Shown: positions 11,277 through 23,096 of the stretch, in pieces
Layout of the letters: each line of letters begins with the position of its first letter
Numbering within the stretch: the stretch's first letter is position 1
Source of the DNA: Beaufortia kweichowensis
Taxonomy: Eukaryota > Chordata > Actinopteri > Cypriniformes > Gastromyzontidae
Reading direction: 5' to 3'
DNA length: 64,000 nucleotides
NCBI GenBank assembly: GCA_019155185.1
Contig: CM032811.1
Coordinates: 4,554,215 to 4,618,214 of the forward strand
Notes under the pieces: model-generated
Database searches by the model: none
The model's input: only the letters and a program-made list of their open reading frames with translations
Told to the model about the DNA's origin: nothing
Made by a program: the position numbers and the translations under genes

Positions 11277-11919
11277 GTAAGATGGCTACCCTGCTGTGAC
11301 ACATGTTTTGGATTATATTACCTGATGAAGAAATATCACACTGCTGAAGATTGGACCTGATATCTTGAAAGAAAGTGTGAACGGAAGTGAACCAGATCTA
11401 ATTTTCTTTCTTTAATGGAATGCAATGACAGCGTTGTGGAAGTGACTTTGAAAGCTAGAAGGTTCTTATCATTTAAAGTAGTCAATTAATCACAGACATT
11501 TTTTGTAGATAACACATACAGTAAAGAAACAAAACAACAAGGCTAGGTGACGTTTGGCAATTTGTGTGGATCACACTCATAGTGAAAATTTATGCAGCTG
11601 TGTGCTTTACTTACAAAACAACATGCACAGGAAATCCAAATGTGTAAATGCAAAACTGCAATGGTTAAATTAAAGCAACACTTGGGCTTATGGATATAAT
11701 CAATTGTAAAGAGGGTTTTCACAATAACATTTGTATGAACTGTCTATGAAGAATCATACGTGATAATTGAGTGATACTAGCGAGTGATAATTATGTTTCG
11801 GCATAAAGTATGCAAATGCTTTGCATTCCATTTGGGTTTGATTTATGAAAATAAACTCCACCACATTATAATAAGGCGAATTACATACCATTACATACAT
11901 TACATTACTTCTACATACC

Positions 11920-12310
11920 TACAACCCATCCAGAACCCTGCGCTCAACGAACGAACGTTGACTGGTGGTACCCTCACAGAAGAGCACTAAATCTCCCTCT
12001 CGTTCCTTCTCCTTCTCTGTCCCCGGCTTGTGGAATAATCTCCCTAACACAATCCGTTCTGCCACATCCCTCACCTCCTTTAAGTAACTAAAAACACACC
12101 TCTTCCACAAACACCTGACATCATAATACAAAAAACTCTCTTCTTTCCTCTACAGGTACTTATCTAGCACTGCAAAACATTGTAAACTTAGTAAAGCACT
12201 TCTTAGTACTATTGTTGCCGCTTCTGATGTATCGCTTCATTGTCTCCTACTACAGTATTGTAAGTCGCTTTGGATAAAAGCGTCAGCTAAATGCCTAAAT
12301 GTAAATGTAA
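11920..12310 (+). mobile_element. L2-clade LINE, 5'-truncated 3' end
   Basis: Conceptual translation of 11986-12120 gives the C-terminal motif of L2-type reverse transcriptases: SFSFSVPGLWNNLPNTIRSA, then SLTSFK, an in-frame stop, then LKTHLFHKHL. The upstream piece NPSRTLRSTNER belongs to the same region in another frame, so the coding part is frameshifted and dead. The 3' end carries gtaagtcgctttggataaaa, gcgtcagctaaatg and a short aaatgta repeat, the tail shared by fish L2 elements and their SINE partners. Everything 5' of the RT C-terminus is missing, as expected for a truncated insertion. Confidence 0.85.
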
Positions 12311-12380
12311 AATTAAGGGAGCAATATCTTTTAAAAAATGATGATCTCAGTTAATACTGACATTAAATGCCATTATTTTT

Positions 12381-12416
12381 ACAGCGCTCTGGAATACTTG
12401 ATTCTAATTGGTTGGT
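12381..12416 (-). repeat. Dispersed repeat end (CCAAT-agaatcaagtattcc motif)
   Basis: The reverse complement reads ccaattagaatcaagtattc followed by cagagcgctgt. Near-identical words occur at 21290-21320 and, in part, at 60858-60877. This marks the terminal part of a dispersed element whose full extent I cannot define. Confidence 0.35.
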
Positions 12417-12842
12417 TATGACAGTATCTTATTCATCGATGAAGTCACGCAGACTCACCTGGGTCAAGTCAACCTTAAAATAATTTACGTATGAATAAAT
12501 TGTATACTAGTCTTTTTGTCGTGTGTTGGCTGACAGTCGTGTATAAAGCTAATAGGATTTTTTTTTCTCACACAAGGTTTGTATTTTGTTACAAATAAGC
12601 TATCAAATCAATATTTTGTGTGCAATAATTTACTCATGTGACAAGATCCTAATCACTCGGGTTTATTCTGCGATAACAACTGGCCGACTGCACACACTTA
12701 CATCATTTTACAGTATATACAAACAATATAAACTAACCAATCACAAATAATCACTTTTTTCTTTATAAAACTATTAATATATAAACTTAATATAAAAATC
12801 TAAACAATTGATCAATGTTGTACTGCATGACTGATTGTTGCA

Positions 12843-13221
12843 GGATTCGACTTGTAACTGACTGGAGCGTGAAAATTGATATGGATGTTGTATGATAAAA
12901 TAAATAAATAAGTGGGATAGGTGACATCAAATGAAAGTTAATTTGGTGGCCAGTTTATTAATACAATGTTTACTGCTGGATTCTTTACAAGAAGATCAGT
13001 ATGATGGTTTAAGAAAGTAAATAAGATTGATTCTATGTTGACTTCACGATGTTATAAAAGTTTAATGTCTTGAAAACCAGCTTGGACCAGCTAATGACCA
13101 GCTTTTGCTAGGTGGGATTTTTGCAGTGTTTTACAGCAGCGTAAGATCTTTAATCTTAAATTATGGACCACATAGCTGTATATTATTATAATATGATTGA
13201 ATAGAAACGTTCTATTCAGTA
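12843..13221 (+). repeat. 379-bp direct repeat, copy 2
   Basis: Second copy of 10042-10420, offset 2801 bp. It ends at ctattcagta and is followed immediately by a partial reiteration (tctattcaacgttctattc), suggesting slippage or a rearrangement at this end. Confidence 0.85.
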
Positions 13222-13755
13222 TCTATTCAACGTTCTATTCAAATCTGCCGTTAGGTTGTTCTCAGAGAAAGTTTCTTTCTGACTTCTGAACTATAAAACT
13301 TGTGAAACACAAGCTCAGATGTGTCATTAAAGGAAGTGGAAACTACTTAGTGAGTCTGTTTTTCACCCACAATATTGATTGTTTTCAGTTTAAAAGTGAC
13401 TCATCATTTTAATTGACTCTTTGCTGTTAGTAATGATATTGCTGAATGAGTTTCAGAATAATATGAGTCAGAATAAAGGAACAAACTCACTGCTTTTGAT
13501 GATGATTGATGGGGCCGTGAGGGGACGTGATGTAAAAGCACAGATTTACATAAACCATCCAAATGAATCGCTTCACTAACATGAATCAGTCTTTCCAATG
13601 CTGGAGATTGGATGGGGAATGTGTTTAATTATTGTCATAGTTCACTCAGCTGTAAAAATACATGCAATATAAAATATAAAGTATTTTGTCTAGACATTGA
13701 TACTTTTAGTATTCCTTAACATAGATGGCAAAAAAATTTGCACTAATGAGATGTT
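13222..13755. other. Intergenic DNA, nothing recognised
   Basis: AT-rich sequence with several gactca/tgagtc words (13390-13500). No gene, no defined repeat. Confidence 0.35.
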
Positions 13756-14300
13756 TTGTCATACTGTGTGCCCAGTGTTGCTACAGCCAGGAGAAAGCAA
13801 TGTTTATTATTTATTTATGCATTACATAAATTGCAATTTTATGACATTTTCCGTCTGTGGGCGAGAGAAGTGATAGGAAAGCTTCAAGTTTGGCGTGACA
13901 TTTCAGATATACAGCCAATTTCCGTGACCGTTTTACATGTCCGTCTTATAATCTGCCAGCATTGTTTAGCTATGCACAAACATGCTCATTTAATCATGTT
14001 GACAAGATGCACACTTCCTGTGAGCGCCCAATCCGATGTTTTGCATGATATGATTGTGCAGAGCGTAGCACGTTGTCTTAACGTTAAATTGTTTCCAGGC
14101 CTTGCAAAGCAGAAGATGATCTGGATGTGGTTAAAACTACGCTCCCCAATTTGTGTATGGAAATGACTTGCCTGTTTAAATTAGCATGCACATCACCAGC
14201 TCGCAGAATTTGCAACAGGCAATTTTCAGACCCGAGCGGCAGCTTCTAAATATGATCTGAATATTGTTTCTCCTGATACTGGCCAGGTTGCGAAACAAAA
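13756..14300. promoter_or_regulatory. Candidate CNE overlapping the longest open frame
   Basis: The 136-codon plus-strand frame 13756-14166 is the longest in the window but has no recognisable domain, no splice context and ordinary residue composition. The underlying DNA is balanced and unique, with POU/homeodomain-like words (tttaaattagcatgcac near 14176, catgctcatttaatcatg near 13981). I favour a conserved regulatory element over a gene. Confidence 0.35.
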
Positions 14301-14829
14301 AATAGAGAAGCAGTCATTCGTAGACGTAAGCTTTCTGCATTGTAAATTGCTTCAGGTGTGTTGTTGAAACGCAGTTGTCTGGGTCCAGGTTTTTTTTTTT
14401 TTTGAGATGCGCTATTTTGGTAAATGGAACAACACTAGTCAGATTTACAGTAGACAAAATGGGTCTACCAAAAGAATTCACACTGACAGTTTGGAAGGTA
14501 TATGGTAAAGGTATAAAATAACACTTGAACTGCGACAAAAATAAATGTTTTATGCAGTGAAAGTGTGGGACATATTAAAGTCAAAACTAACCCTAAATTC
14601 AGTCCGTCTGATTTTTTATGGGTGAACATTTGTCTCATTTATTATAAAATAAATTCATCTATTTATCTATAAAGAAATAAAGTGAGATAAAGTAAACAAA
14701 GTAAACACTTTGAACACAATACAAACACATCAATCATTTCTTTCAGTTTGTTAATGACAATATAGCCTACTTTGGAGGGATCTAGTAAGCACTGGCATCC
14801 ATCAACTGTGCTGACTAAGGTCCTGCTCT
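14301..14829. other. Intergenic DNA
   Basis: AT-rich. Contains a 15-base T run at about 14390 and no recognised gene or repeat. Confidence 0.4.
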
Positions 14830-15130
14830 AATCTCCCATCCACTCACCAAACACCTCCTTTTTTGTTCCCTGCAGCTCTGAAGCACTAGATCCTCCACTA
14901 TTTACTTGATGAAAAGACAGCCGATGGCCCTGGAGATAACTAATATGCTCATTAGCAATGCCGAGTTTGCCTGCGAGTAGTTCATGTGCATTAATAAAGT
15001 AAGGAGTGCAGCCAAACAATTGTGTCCGAGCTGGCGTTAGAATTCAAAGAGAGCGCAGCACACGGTTCCCTAATGACCCACACATCTTCAGTCCTGCAAA
15101 ATTCAACATCGCCGACTCAAAATGGCCCCA
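14830..15130. promoter_or_regulatory. Candidate conserved non-coding element
   Basis: Balanced unique sequence with several ATTA cores in short succession (taactaatatgctcattagc at about 14938, gtgcattaataaag at about 14987) and open frames on both strands that cancel as coding evidence. One of the more CNE-like blocks in the left half. Confidence 0.4.
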
Positions 15131-15394
15131 CGGCCCTGTGCTAAACCCTTCAAATGATGTTTGTTCAAAAGACAAAACAAATAAAATAAAGAACAAAAGC
15201 ACTCCTTTAGCATGCAAGAGAAAGAAAAATAGTTTTCTCTCTGCGCATTTACAAACGTTTCCCTGGAGGGATGTTGCTGTTTTTTGCGCATGAAAGCCCT
15301 GAAGATTTTCATGGCAGTTAAAAATGATACCGTAAAGCAAATGAGTTTTTACTGACAAGACTTTTTTCAAGTCAATACGGGGAGAGATGATCTG

Positions 15395-15440
15395 CTGGTT
15401 GGGTAATGCATGCTTATATAAGGCCTGGGGTTCGATACGC
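15395..15440 (+). mobile_element. Possible SINE head fragment
   Basis: A box-A-like segment (ctggttgggtaatgc) is followed about 20 nt later by a box-B-like segment (ggggttcgatacgc), with tRNA-like spacing. No tail or target-site duplication, so the call is weak. Confidence 0.22.
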
Positions 15441-15740
15441 TTACTATTCCGAAGAGTGGATTATTTGATGTGATGGGCCATTGACATTTCCGCAGGGCTG
15501 CCTATACATTGTGCATGCCTTCCACGGGGGGCAGGAAAAGGGCAGATTTATCAAAGTCCTCACGCCCATGTCTGGCCATCTCGATGGTGGAGCGGCGTCT
15601 GGCTTTTGGGTGCAGGCTGCATGGCCCGATGACATTTAGCATGGCTGACCCCTCAGAAGTAAGCGTAGGTGAATGCAGTTCGACGGGTTGCATCTTCACG
15701 CTTCATGTGTGCAGACCAGGATGGGGTCACCACCAACATG
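15441..15740. promoter_or_regulatory. Candidate conserved non-coding element
   Basis: GC-balanced, unique block in which overlapping frames stay open on both strands (plus 15509-15856 and 15673-15876; minus 15444-15635 and 15502-15699). Openness on both strands points to composition rather than protein. It ends at a (TA)n microsatellite. Confidence 0.35.
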
Positions 15741-15759
15741 TGCGGCAAAACTGGCTCTT

Positions 15760-15780
15760 TATATATATATATATATATAT
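15760..15780. repeat. (TA)n microsatellite
   Basis: Uninterrupted alternating TA of about 21 bp. Confidence 0.9.
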
Positions 15781-18530
15781 GCATGTATATTTTTGTATTC
15801 TTGTTGCCATTTTATATATTGCATGCACACACATAGAGCAAGTCGAAAAGGCTTGATTAAATCCGTTAAAGAGTGAAAACTTCCACTACTATGGTAGAGA
15901 TTAGGTTTTAGTTTTGTAGTTTTTCTGTTCTTACATAAAGAGATTTAATAGTTTATGGATAAAATTAACACCTGCTCCTCGAACAAATGCAATCAGGCAA
16001 ATTACATAGTGCAGTTTCAGGGGAAATTAGACATTGTTCTTGATTAAAAAAAAAGGGCAAATTACGAGACAATGAACAAATAACTTTTTCTTTTGGCTTG
16101 TCAGATGATCTGCCACAGATTTTTCATGATAATGCATTTAAATCAGCAAGGCTTGTCTATACTGTGACATAATTTCGTGTTGGTATGTTTGTCCATGTTT
16201 GGATTTTTGGATGGACACAAATGATGCCATTGACATTATAACTGATCTTCATGATTCTCACATCTGTATATAACATCGTTATTTTTTTAAATCAGTTATT
16301 TGCAAGTACATACAAAAATCAGTGTTTAAAACTATTGCTTCAATTTGTTATGCATGTGGCCAATTAACTATTCTTATAAGTTTATAATAGTGATTTAATA
16401 TGGAATATTATATGGATTATTGTAGTGTTTCCTCATTTCAGAAGCCATTTCACTCAGATATACGTCACAATATGAAAAAAAGACAATCACTACTTCCGTA
16501 TTATGCCGAAGTTTAGCTGTCCTGTCCAATTTTATAGAAATGTCATTGTGCAATGATAAATAAATGATTATTCATGGAACTACATTAAAATGGCACATAT
16601 ATCAGAATAAATTTAAACTGTATTTAAAACACAAAATGTAAAAGTCATTATTTAATTTTAACCTGTTACTTAACATACTTTATGTGGTTAAAATCATATA
16701 ATTTTATGTTTTAAACAGATGTGGTATAATGTGTAGACACAAAAGTACTGTAGCTTTAAAATCAACATGATCTAGATGTCAATTTCTATTCAAATTAAAT
16801 CACTTATTTATTGCAAACCATTGCGATTGGCACATTTGTGATATTTTGATATATTGTTTAGCCCCACTTCTTCTTTTAAAAATTACTTTTACTCAAAGAA
16901 AGCACAGCGATTTGGAACAACATAAGGGTGAGTAAACAAAATTTAATTTATCAAAAAAAAGTCAAAGTAGACAAAATGGCTGAATAACAGAGGCAATTCA
17001 GACAAGAATAACAGTTGAAATTAAACAGATGTTTTTGAGTAAACTAACCGGATTGCTTAAAGGTTTTTCTTACATAAGTAGTTTTGCTTGTACAGATATA
17101 ATCAGTGGCTGCTTATACTTTAAATTGAGAAAATGACTTTTGGTTGGTCTGAACAAGCAGTTTTAAAACACAAAACAGATGGACTGATCAATGTACACAA
17201 GCTTTTCTGGCTATGCATATAGGGTCTTCAGAAGCCAGAATCGACTGTATCTCACGCTTGACAGCTCAGTAACTAAGAGATCTTTGGTGAAATGAATCCG
17301 TAGAGCAAAGGCAGACCACAACCAGCTGCTCATCAATGCAGACCCATTTATCAGACCGACAGACAGAGAGAGATACAGAGACAGAAGGGAAAAAAAGATT
17401 TGACTGTCTTTAAAACCAGGTGCAGTCCAGTCTCGGGTCACATGATACAGTGGGTCATACTGGCGAGGTCATCACAGAGACTGCGGTAAAAGTGGAGAGT
17501 GTACTCGCTGTACTGTAGAATGACTGGACGCTTAAAATAGGAAACGGGATCAGAAATGTTTAATATTTATCAGGCTAAATAAGTGTGACAAGTATAAGAT
17601 AAAAAATGTTTTTGAAACTATGTGTTATCTTGTTGTTGGTGTGACACAGTTTTGGGGAATTATTTGATTTTCCTAAACTTATATGTGAATCAGGATTAAA
17701 TATTAAATGTAGAATTCAATTTGATTCATTTAATCAGGGTTAATGTTTTTCAAACAGACAGCCATACTCAGGAATATTTATTTTTATATGAACGAAACCT
17801 CATTTTCAATTGAGACAACTTAATAATACACTCGCCTTTAGCAACTAACATGTTGAATAATAAACTAAAATAAAGGCCTAAAGGTATTTAAATAATGCAT
17901 GCAACTAATTTTGTGTTTAATATTTAGATATAATCAGGTTCATATGAAAGTGTCTCATTCTTAAAAGGGGGTTCCTTTAGATGAAACATTTTATAAGAAG
18001 ATGCAGTTGTGTCCTCGTATGGGACTCAACATGGATCATAGAAGTATTTTAACCTGATCTCATGGAAATTTGTACATATGTTACAAGTTGGTTTCATATA
18101 AAGTAAATATCAATATGATATCAATATGCAGTGAAGCTCTTCTGAATTTCAGAAAATTTACTCTAAACACAATGTCTGAGCTATATTTAAGTAACATACT
18201 GATGTAATGAATGATAAGTGTACTCACAAAAACAGAAGCCCTTCTCTCAAAATACTTCTGAAAAGTGGTCACATAAGACACATTTGAGACTACCAGGCGT
18301 AAACAGCAATGTGTCTCAACTGACCACTTTAAATCACTCAAGGTGTAAACAAAGCTTAAAATTCCTTCGCAAACATGACAGACGTGTCCGACAAACACCT
18401 ATTCTGTGTTACTAAGGGCTGACGACTGAATCACCTGGTGGATTGTATGTGCTGTATTGAAGATCATTGTAAGTATTTTATTTATCTCTTAGTTAACATG
18501 AGCATATTTTAAGCTGGTCTCACCACCCAC
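15781..18530. other. AT-rich intergenic DNA with repeat fragments
   Basis: Mostly AT-rich. 16872-16945 resembles the tail of the fish dispersed repeat seen at 59209-59470 (gatttggaacaacataagggtgag). 17205-17460 is a more balanced, possibly conserved patch ending in an acagacagagagagatacagag purine run. No gene recognised. Confidence 0.4.
16432..16495 (+). repeat. Dispersed repeat shared with 30425-30490
   Basis: The segment tttcagaagccatttcactc, agatatacgtcacaat and a following gaaaaaaagac run recur in order at 30425-30490 with a few substitutions. It is part of an unidentified dispersed family. Confidence 0.5.
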
Positions 18531-18720
18531 GCTCATGCATGTTGGATGCTCGAAGCCTGCGCGCTATAACCTCGGAGCAGGTCACTGGACGTTAAAATCA
18601 GATTGAAACAGAGCCAGTGAACCACAGGGAAAGCGTCAGCCTTGCGTGGACCAGCAGTAATGTTACGGGTGAGATAATGCCAGGCTTGCATTAAAATAGC
18701 AACACTTCAGCAGTTTTGCC
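18531..18720. promoter_or_regulatory. Candidate regulatory patch
   Basis: A short GC-balanced island (cctgcgcgctataacctcgg, gcgtcagccttgcgtgg) within AT-rich flanks. No frame or repeat. Weak texture-based call. Confidence 0.22.
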
Positions 18721-18989
18721 AACACTGTCATGATTGGTTTGATTTTAAATTCACTGAACAAACGTTGCAGCGGTCATAAAAAAGCTCAAATTCTGAAAAA
18801 AAATGAAATACAATATTGCAGAATTATGGAGCAGAAAATTTGCATTGATATGTTGATCTTGATAATAGGTGTGTTGTAGACGTGGAAGTCGTTAAAAATA
18901 AAGCATGTTTATAACCTTAAAATGACACTTAATGGGTTTCTAACATGTTTCATTGTAAATCAGTAAAAAGTCATCCATTTATTAGTAAC

Positions 18990-19345
18990 AGAAAAGCATA
19001 AAATGAAAACTATGTTACCATTTACTCATCCTCATGTTGCACTGTTTGTATATTTTATATATTTTTTACCTTATTCTTATTCTTCTAACAGCATTCAGAG
19101 TAGAAAGCAAAGTAAGAATGTCATTGAACAAGGAACTTTGCATGTGACAATACAAGCTTTAAACTTTGATTGTCGCTCCAAACCCATATGACTGACTTTT
19201 TTCTGTGAAACACAAAAGGAGATGTTAGTGACTGACAGCCTCAGTCACCATTCACTTTTATTTTAAAGAAAAACAGCTGTGTCAACATTCTTACACAAAA
19301 GAAAGTCATACAAGTTTGTAATGTCATAAGGCTAAGTAGATATTT
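18990..19345. mobile_element. Degraded fish dispersed repeat, family M2
   Basis: Both arms of the family are recognisable: gttaccatttactcatcctcatgttg at the left and cacaaaagaaagtcatacaagtttgtaatg at the right, with ttctgtgaaacacaaaaggagatg between. The better preserved copy is at 59209-59470. The central part here is diverged. Confidence 0.5.
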
Positions 19346-19557
19346 TTAAACTAAAGGCTTGTTTACACCAAGAATGATAACTAAAACGGTACGTTTAAAA
19401 ATAAAGCTTTAAAATTATTCTGAACTTAAGAGAACAGCAGCGTCCACACCTCCACTATAACAATACAAAAAAATATTGTTGGGATCATTTTCATTAAGAA
19501 AGATAAAACATTGACAGCAAATCTCAATTCATTTTAACTTAAAGGGTTTAAAATTGA

Positions 19558-19997
19558 ATCTGTTAATTTTTACTGCACATCTTGAGCATATAGACCATTT
19601 CGCAAGATGTAAACAGCACTGGTCCAGAAGCACTTCCTGTCTCAGTTTTTTAACACTACACAAATGTCAGAACAAAGAACATTTACAACTGACTTGTTTA
19701 ACAAACATCTTTAAGATTTAATTACATATGTGAAATACAAAAAACCGAAACAGGAAGTGCTTCTGGACCAGTGTTGTTTACATTTTGTGAAATGGTCTGT
19801 ACATGAAAATGCACTGATCTGATTTCAAATTACATTGTGTAAAAACATTGTTTTTTTTTATCTTTTTTATTTAAAAAAAATAACATTTATACATAAGATT
19901 TTGATAACATCTTATGTTAATGGTTCTGAAAATTTGTCAAATAGTTATTCTTTAGTCTTAGACCTTTCCATCAATATATAGTTTGTCATGATTAGAT
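19558..19997. mobile_element. TTAA-type hairpin MITE copy, interrupted (family M3)
   Basis: The left arm (ctgttaatttttactgcac, atcttgagcata) ends at 19590 and the family resumes at 19800 (tacatgaaaatgcactgatc). The right-arm words cctttccatcaatatatag and tttgtcatgattag lie near 19967. The same word order occurs uninterrupted at 23207 and 44712. The interruption is the TA-flanked element at 19591-19799. Confidence 0.5.
19591..19799. mobile_element. Tc1/mariner-type MITE nested in another MITE
   Basis: This 209-bp element has long inverted repeats of about 60 bp (left agaccatttcgcaagatgta, aacagcactggtccagaagc, acttcctgt; right end is the complement with few changes). It is flanked by TA on both sides (19589-19590 and 19800-19801). 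Removing it restores the continuous host sequence gagcata-catgaaaatgc seen in sister copies, so the insertion point is exact. The TA duplication places it with Tc1/mariner. No transposase frame. Confidence 0.75.
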
Positions 19998-20199
19998 GAT
20001 TTGATTAGAACTATGAAATAGTAAAGTGAAATAACTTGTGTTATGAAATATGAAACATTATCATCCTTCATTGTGAATATTAATATAGTTATCATTCTTA
20101 AATGTGAACAGGCTCTAAAGTGTGTTGAGTTTATAACCTAAATGATTAACTTAAAAATCACAATTAAATATTTCATGCAGTGCAGGGAAGCGACACAGT

Positions 20200-20930
20200 T
20201 TGTGTCTGAGCTCAGTTGAAACGTATCTTCACTTTCCCTTCATGAACTGCAACTTCTGTGAAATTCGGAATGTTCTTGCTGCATGAATTCATTAACATCA
20301 AAGCCTGCAGTAACGACTGACACTAATTAGCCTCCATTCAGTAGCCGACAAAAAGGGAGGGAATCTAACATAATGATGGGCTCCTTTAGAGCAATTAACA
20401 TGAAATTAGGAAATTAGTGACAGGAATATGAATCAGTAGTGACCCTTGAAATTCACTTCCTTTTCGCTCAGACGCAAGCGCACACATACCAGCACAAAGC
20501 CATTGAGGAGACCTTCACCGCTTCAAACGCAACAATCATTTTTTGACGTAGTCGTCAATAGCATTGCGCTGAGGTGTGCGCTAATATGACATCTTCCACA
20601 ATGCTATTCAACGTCGGTGACATTTCGGCGGTATCTCCTGCGTTTCCCCTTAACTTGGGAAGAAGATAGTCTTTGTGGAGAGTGTTTGAGAGCCACTGAA
20701 CAATGCAGATTCATGCTGAGTTCTAATGGGCCCTCAGCTGTGCCCCGGTGAACATGTTCCTTTGATTTAGAAGGAGGTAGAGAGCCTGTGTCAAGAGCGA
20801 TAGTCACACTAACTTACTCGTTTGGTCAGCGTGACGCTTCTCTTTCTGGTTTTGTGCTGAATCACAGCGATATGATCTGTAACTCGGCTGCTGGAAAGTC
20901 ATTTTGATGTTTCTGGCAATGTCAGAGGTC
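20200..20930. promoter_or_regulatory. Candidate conserved non-coding element (large)
   Basis: A long unique, balanced block. It contains the palindromic homeodomain core ctaattag (20323-20330) followed by gagcaattaacatgaaattagg and aaattagtgac, then a GC-richer part with paired CG words (gacgtagtcgtcaatagc). The 67-codon minus frame at 20604-20807 is unrecognised. Among the strongest enhancer-like blocks of the left half. Confidence 0.42.
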
Positions 20931-22439
20931 AGCGTGTGGAAAAGTATTTGATGCTGATGAAAGATATTGGCCCTAAAATAGATTGTAAAGTTATACAGAG
21001 AGAGGTATCATTTCTGTGTTTCTTCACTGAATTATATTAGTTGCAGCCAATTATATTGATTACACAAATAATAAGCAAGATGCAAAGGGGAGGGGTCTTG
21101 TATCACGCTGAAGGGGTTTATTTAGTTATGACAACCGGCCAATTATTTCACTTATTTTACTGCTTGTCATGTGAGGAAATTATTGGACATGAAATGTTGA
21201 TTTTAAATATTTTATTACCTTGGTTTAATCATTTGTACTGTAGTTTCATATATATATTATTAGTTAAATATTTCACATTTTTATTACTAGCCAATAAGAA
21301 TCAAGTGTTTCAGAGTGCTGTGTAATTAGTAATACGATAATTGCAACAGGTCATTAAATTATTAAAACATATTTAAAATAATGCACCTTAGATGCAGAAA
21401 ATCAAATATCAATATTTATTTATTGTATTTGATCTATTTTCTGCAGTAATAGATGACAAAAATGTTTGCAAACAAGTAGGTCTATCAATATTTATTTATT
21501 AATTTGTTCTTTTTTATATTATTTATATTTTTATACCAAAATGAAGCGAAAAGTAAGCTTTTAATACATTTTTTTTTATAAAAATCAATAATACAGTAAT
21601 AATAGTATGTTTTAAATGAGACGGCTTTGTTGTACTCTTATTTTTAATAAAGAATTTATAAACTTTTACATCAGATATTACATTGTTTTACAGTTAAAAC
21701 AATCTGAGATTGTGTGTTAATAATAAAATACCTTGAATGCATTGTAAGTCACTGCATAAAACTGTCTACCACATGCATAAATGTAATATCATATAAATGT
21801 ATAGATATACAATATCTACAATCTTTTTCTCGTGTATGTTTTGAAAATACAAATGATTAGAGAAATCAATTAACATTTTGTAAAAGGAAACAAAAGTAAC
21901 TTGACATTTAGTTTTTATGTGCTTCTAATTTAATTTATTTTGTTATTGCAACAGATACAGATAACAGCCCATTAATCTCAATAGCACAAATCCCCAATAT
22001 GAAATCTGACATTTTTGCTTATGGACTCTCAAATCTGCAGCCAGGGTTTTTTCGGCCAGTAAGCTGTCGCCTGAGCTATAAATGCCACGAACTGCTGAAA
22101 AATGACATTAAAATGCTGATTGGCTGATGGCACCATAACAACACACAGTCCTTACACAATACTTCACTAGCGGCTTTCCTTTCAGATTCACTTAATTTCA
22201 CACTTTACTGATAATACATGTACGATAATATAACTAAATACTTGCTACTTTAATGTTTTGATTCATCTTCTTCTGATTGGCTGATAAAGAAAGATGCTTT
22301 ACGCAGCCAGATGGCATAGGATGAGGGAGTAAGCTGTGTCAACACTTTAATCTAGAAAACGGTTCCCTTTTTTCATTTGAGAATATATTTAAAGAAGATC
22401 GTATAATATAAAAGCTGTCTGCGATGGTGACTATGCTAA
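20931..22439. other. AT-rich intergenic DNA
   Basis: Very AT-rich from 21180 to 21960. Contains a dispersed-repeat end at 21290-21320 (ccaataagaatcaagtgttt). The 94-codon frame 21041-21325 is rich in Leu/Ile/Phe from AT-rich codons and runs into that repeat, so I do not regard it as a gene. Confidence 0.4.
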
Positions 22440-22700
22440 AAACATGATTTTTATGCCAAAGGATACATGCCAGGAGTCTGTTAATGCCAGAATATGTCTA
22501 GACTCATTTAAATTGACCAGGATGTAGCTGTGGGGTAAAGTGTGCCAAATGATTGTGATTAAGCTCTGCCAGTGGCTCAACTAATAGCATCAGTGCTTCC
22601 AAATGCAGGAAATACTGTTACATTGGTCTCGTGGAGAAACTTCAGGGCAAAGAAGTGAGGGACTAAATGTCTTTGAAAAATTGAGAATGCAAGCTTTCAA
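22440..22700. promoter_or_regulatory. Candidate conserved non-coding element
   Basis: Unique balanced block (ggatacatgccaggagtctg, gtgtgccaaatgattgtgat). A 91-codon frame, 22603-22878, runs out of it into AT-rich DNA and has no recognised domain. Confidence 0.3.
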
Positions 22701-23096
22701 AGAAAATGATCAAGGATTTTTTTCCACAAAGCATGTACCTCAGACTCACAAAAGTTGGGAAAACTGCAAGCCAAGAGATATATTTCATATTTTCTGCGAC
22801 CATGATGGCTGGAATAATAATGGCCTAGTTTCTGAAAAAATCCTTTGTAAACGTTCTGTTGTTTTTTTTGTCAAGTAGTAAGCTTTGTACTGTTATCATT
22901 ACTTTTCGGTCCTTTCACTACATGAAACGTGTTCACTACATTAAATTAAGACAAAATATTCAACCATTTCCTGCAGGTTTATGGATATCTTTACAACTGC
23001 AGTGCATTACTTTACAAAATTATCTTTACATGGGTTGAAGTCAAATGACATCAAAATTGACCATGAAGTTATACTCGTTTTTTATATATATATATA

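Noticed and set aside
10042..13221. A complete LTR retrotransposon with 379-bp LTRs
   Set aside because: Copies lack TG...CA ends, no target duplication is seen, and the interior has no gag/pol-like frame but does contain an unrelated dead L2 fragment.
13756..14166. 136-codon plus-strand frame as a protein-coding gene
   Set aside because: No recognisable domain, no splice or promoter context, and it sits in balanced DNA where stop-free stretches arise by chance.
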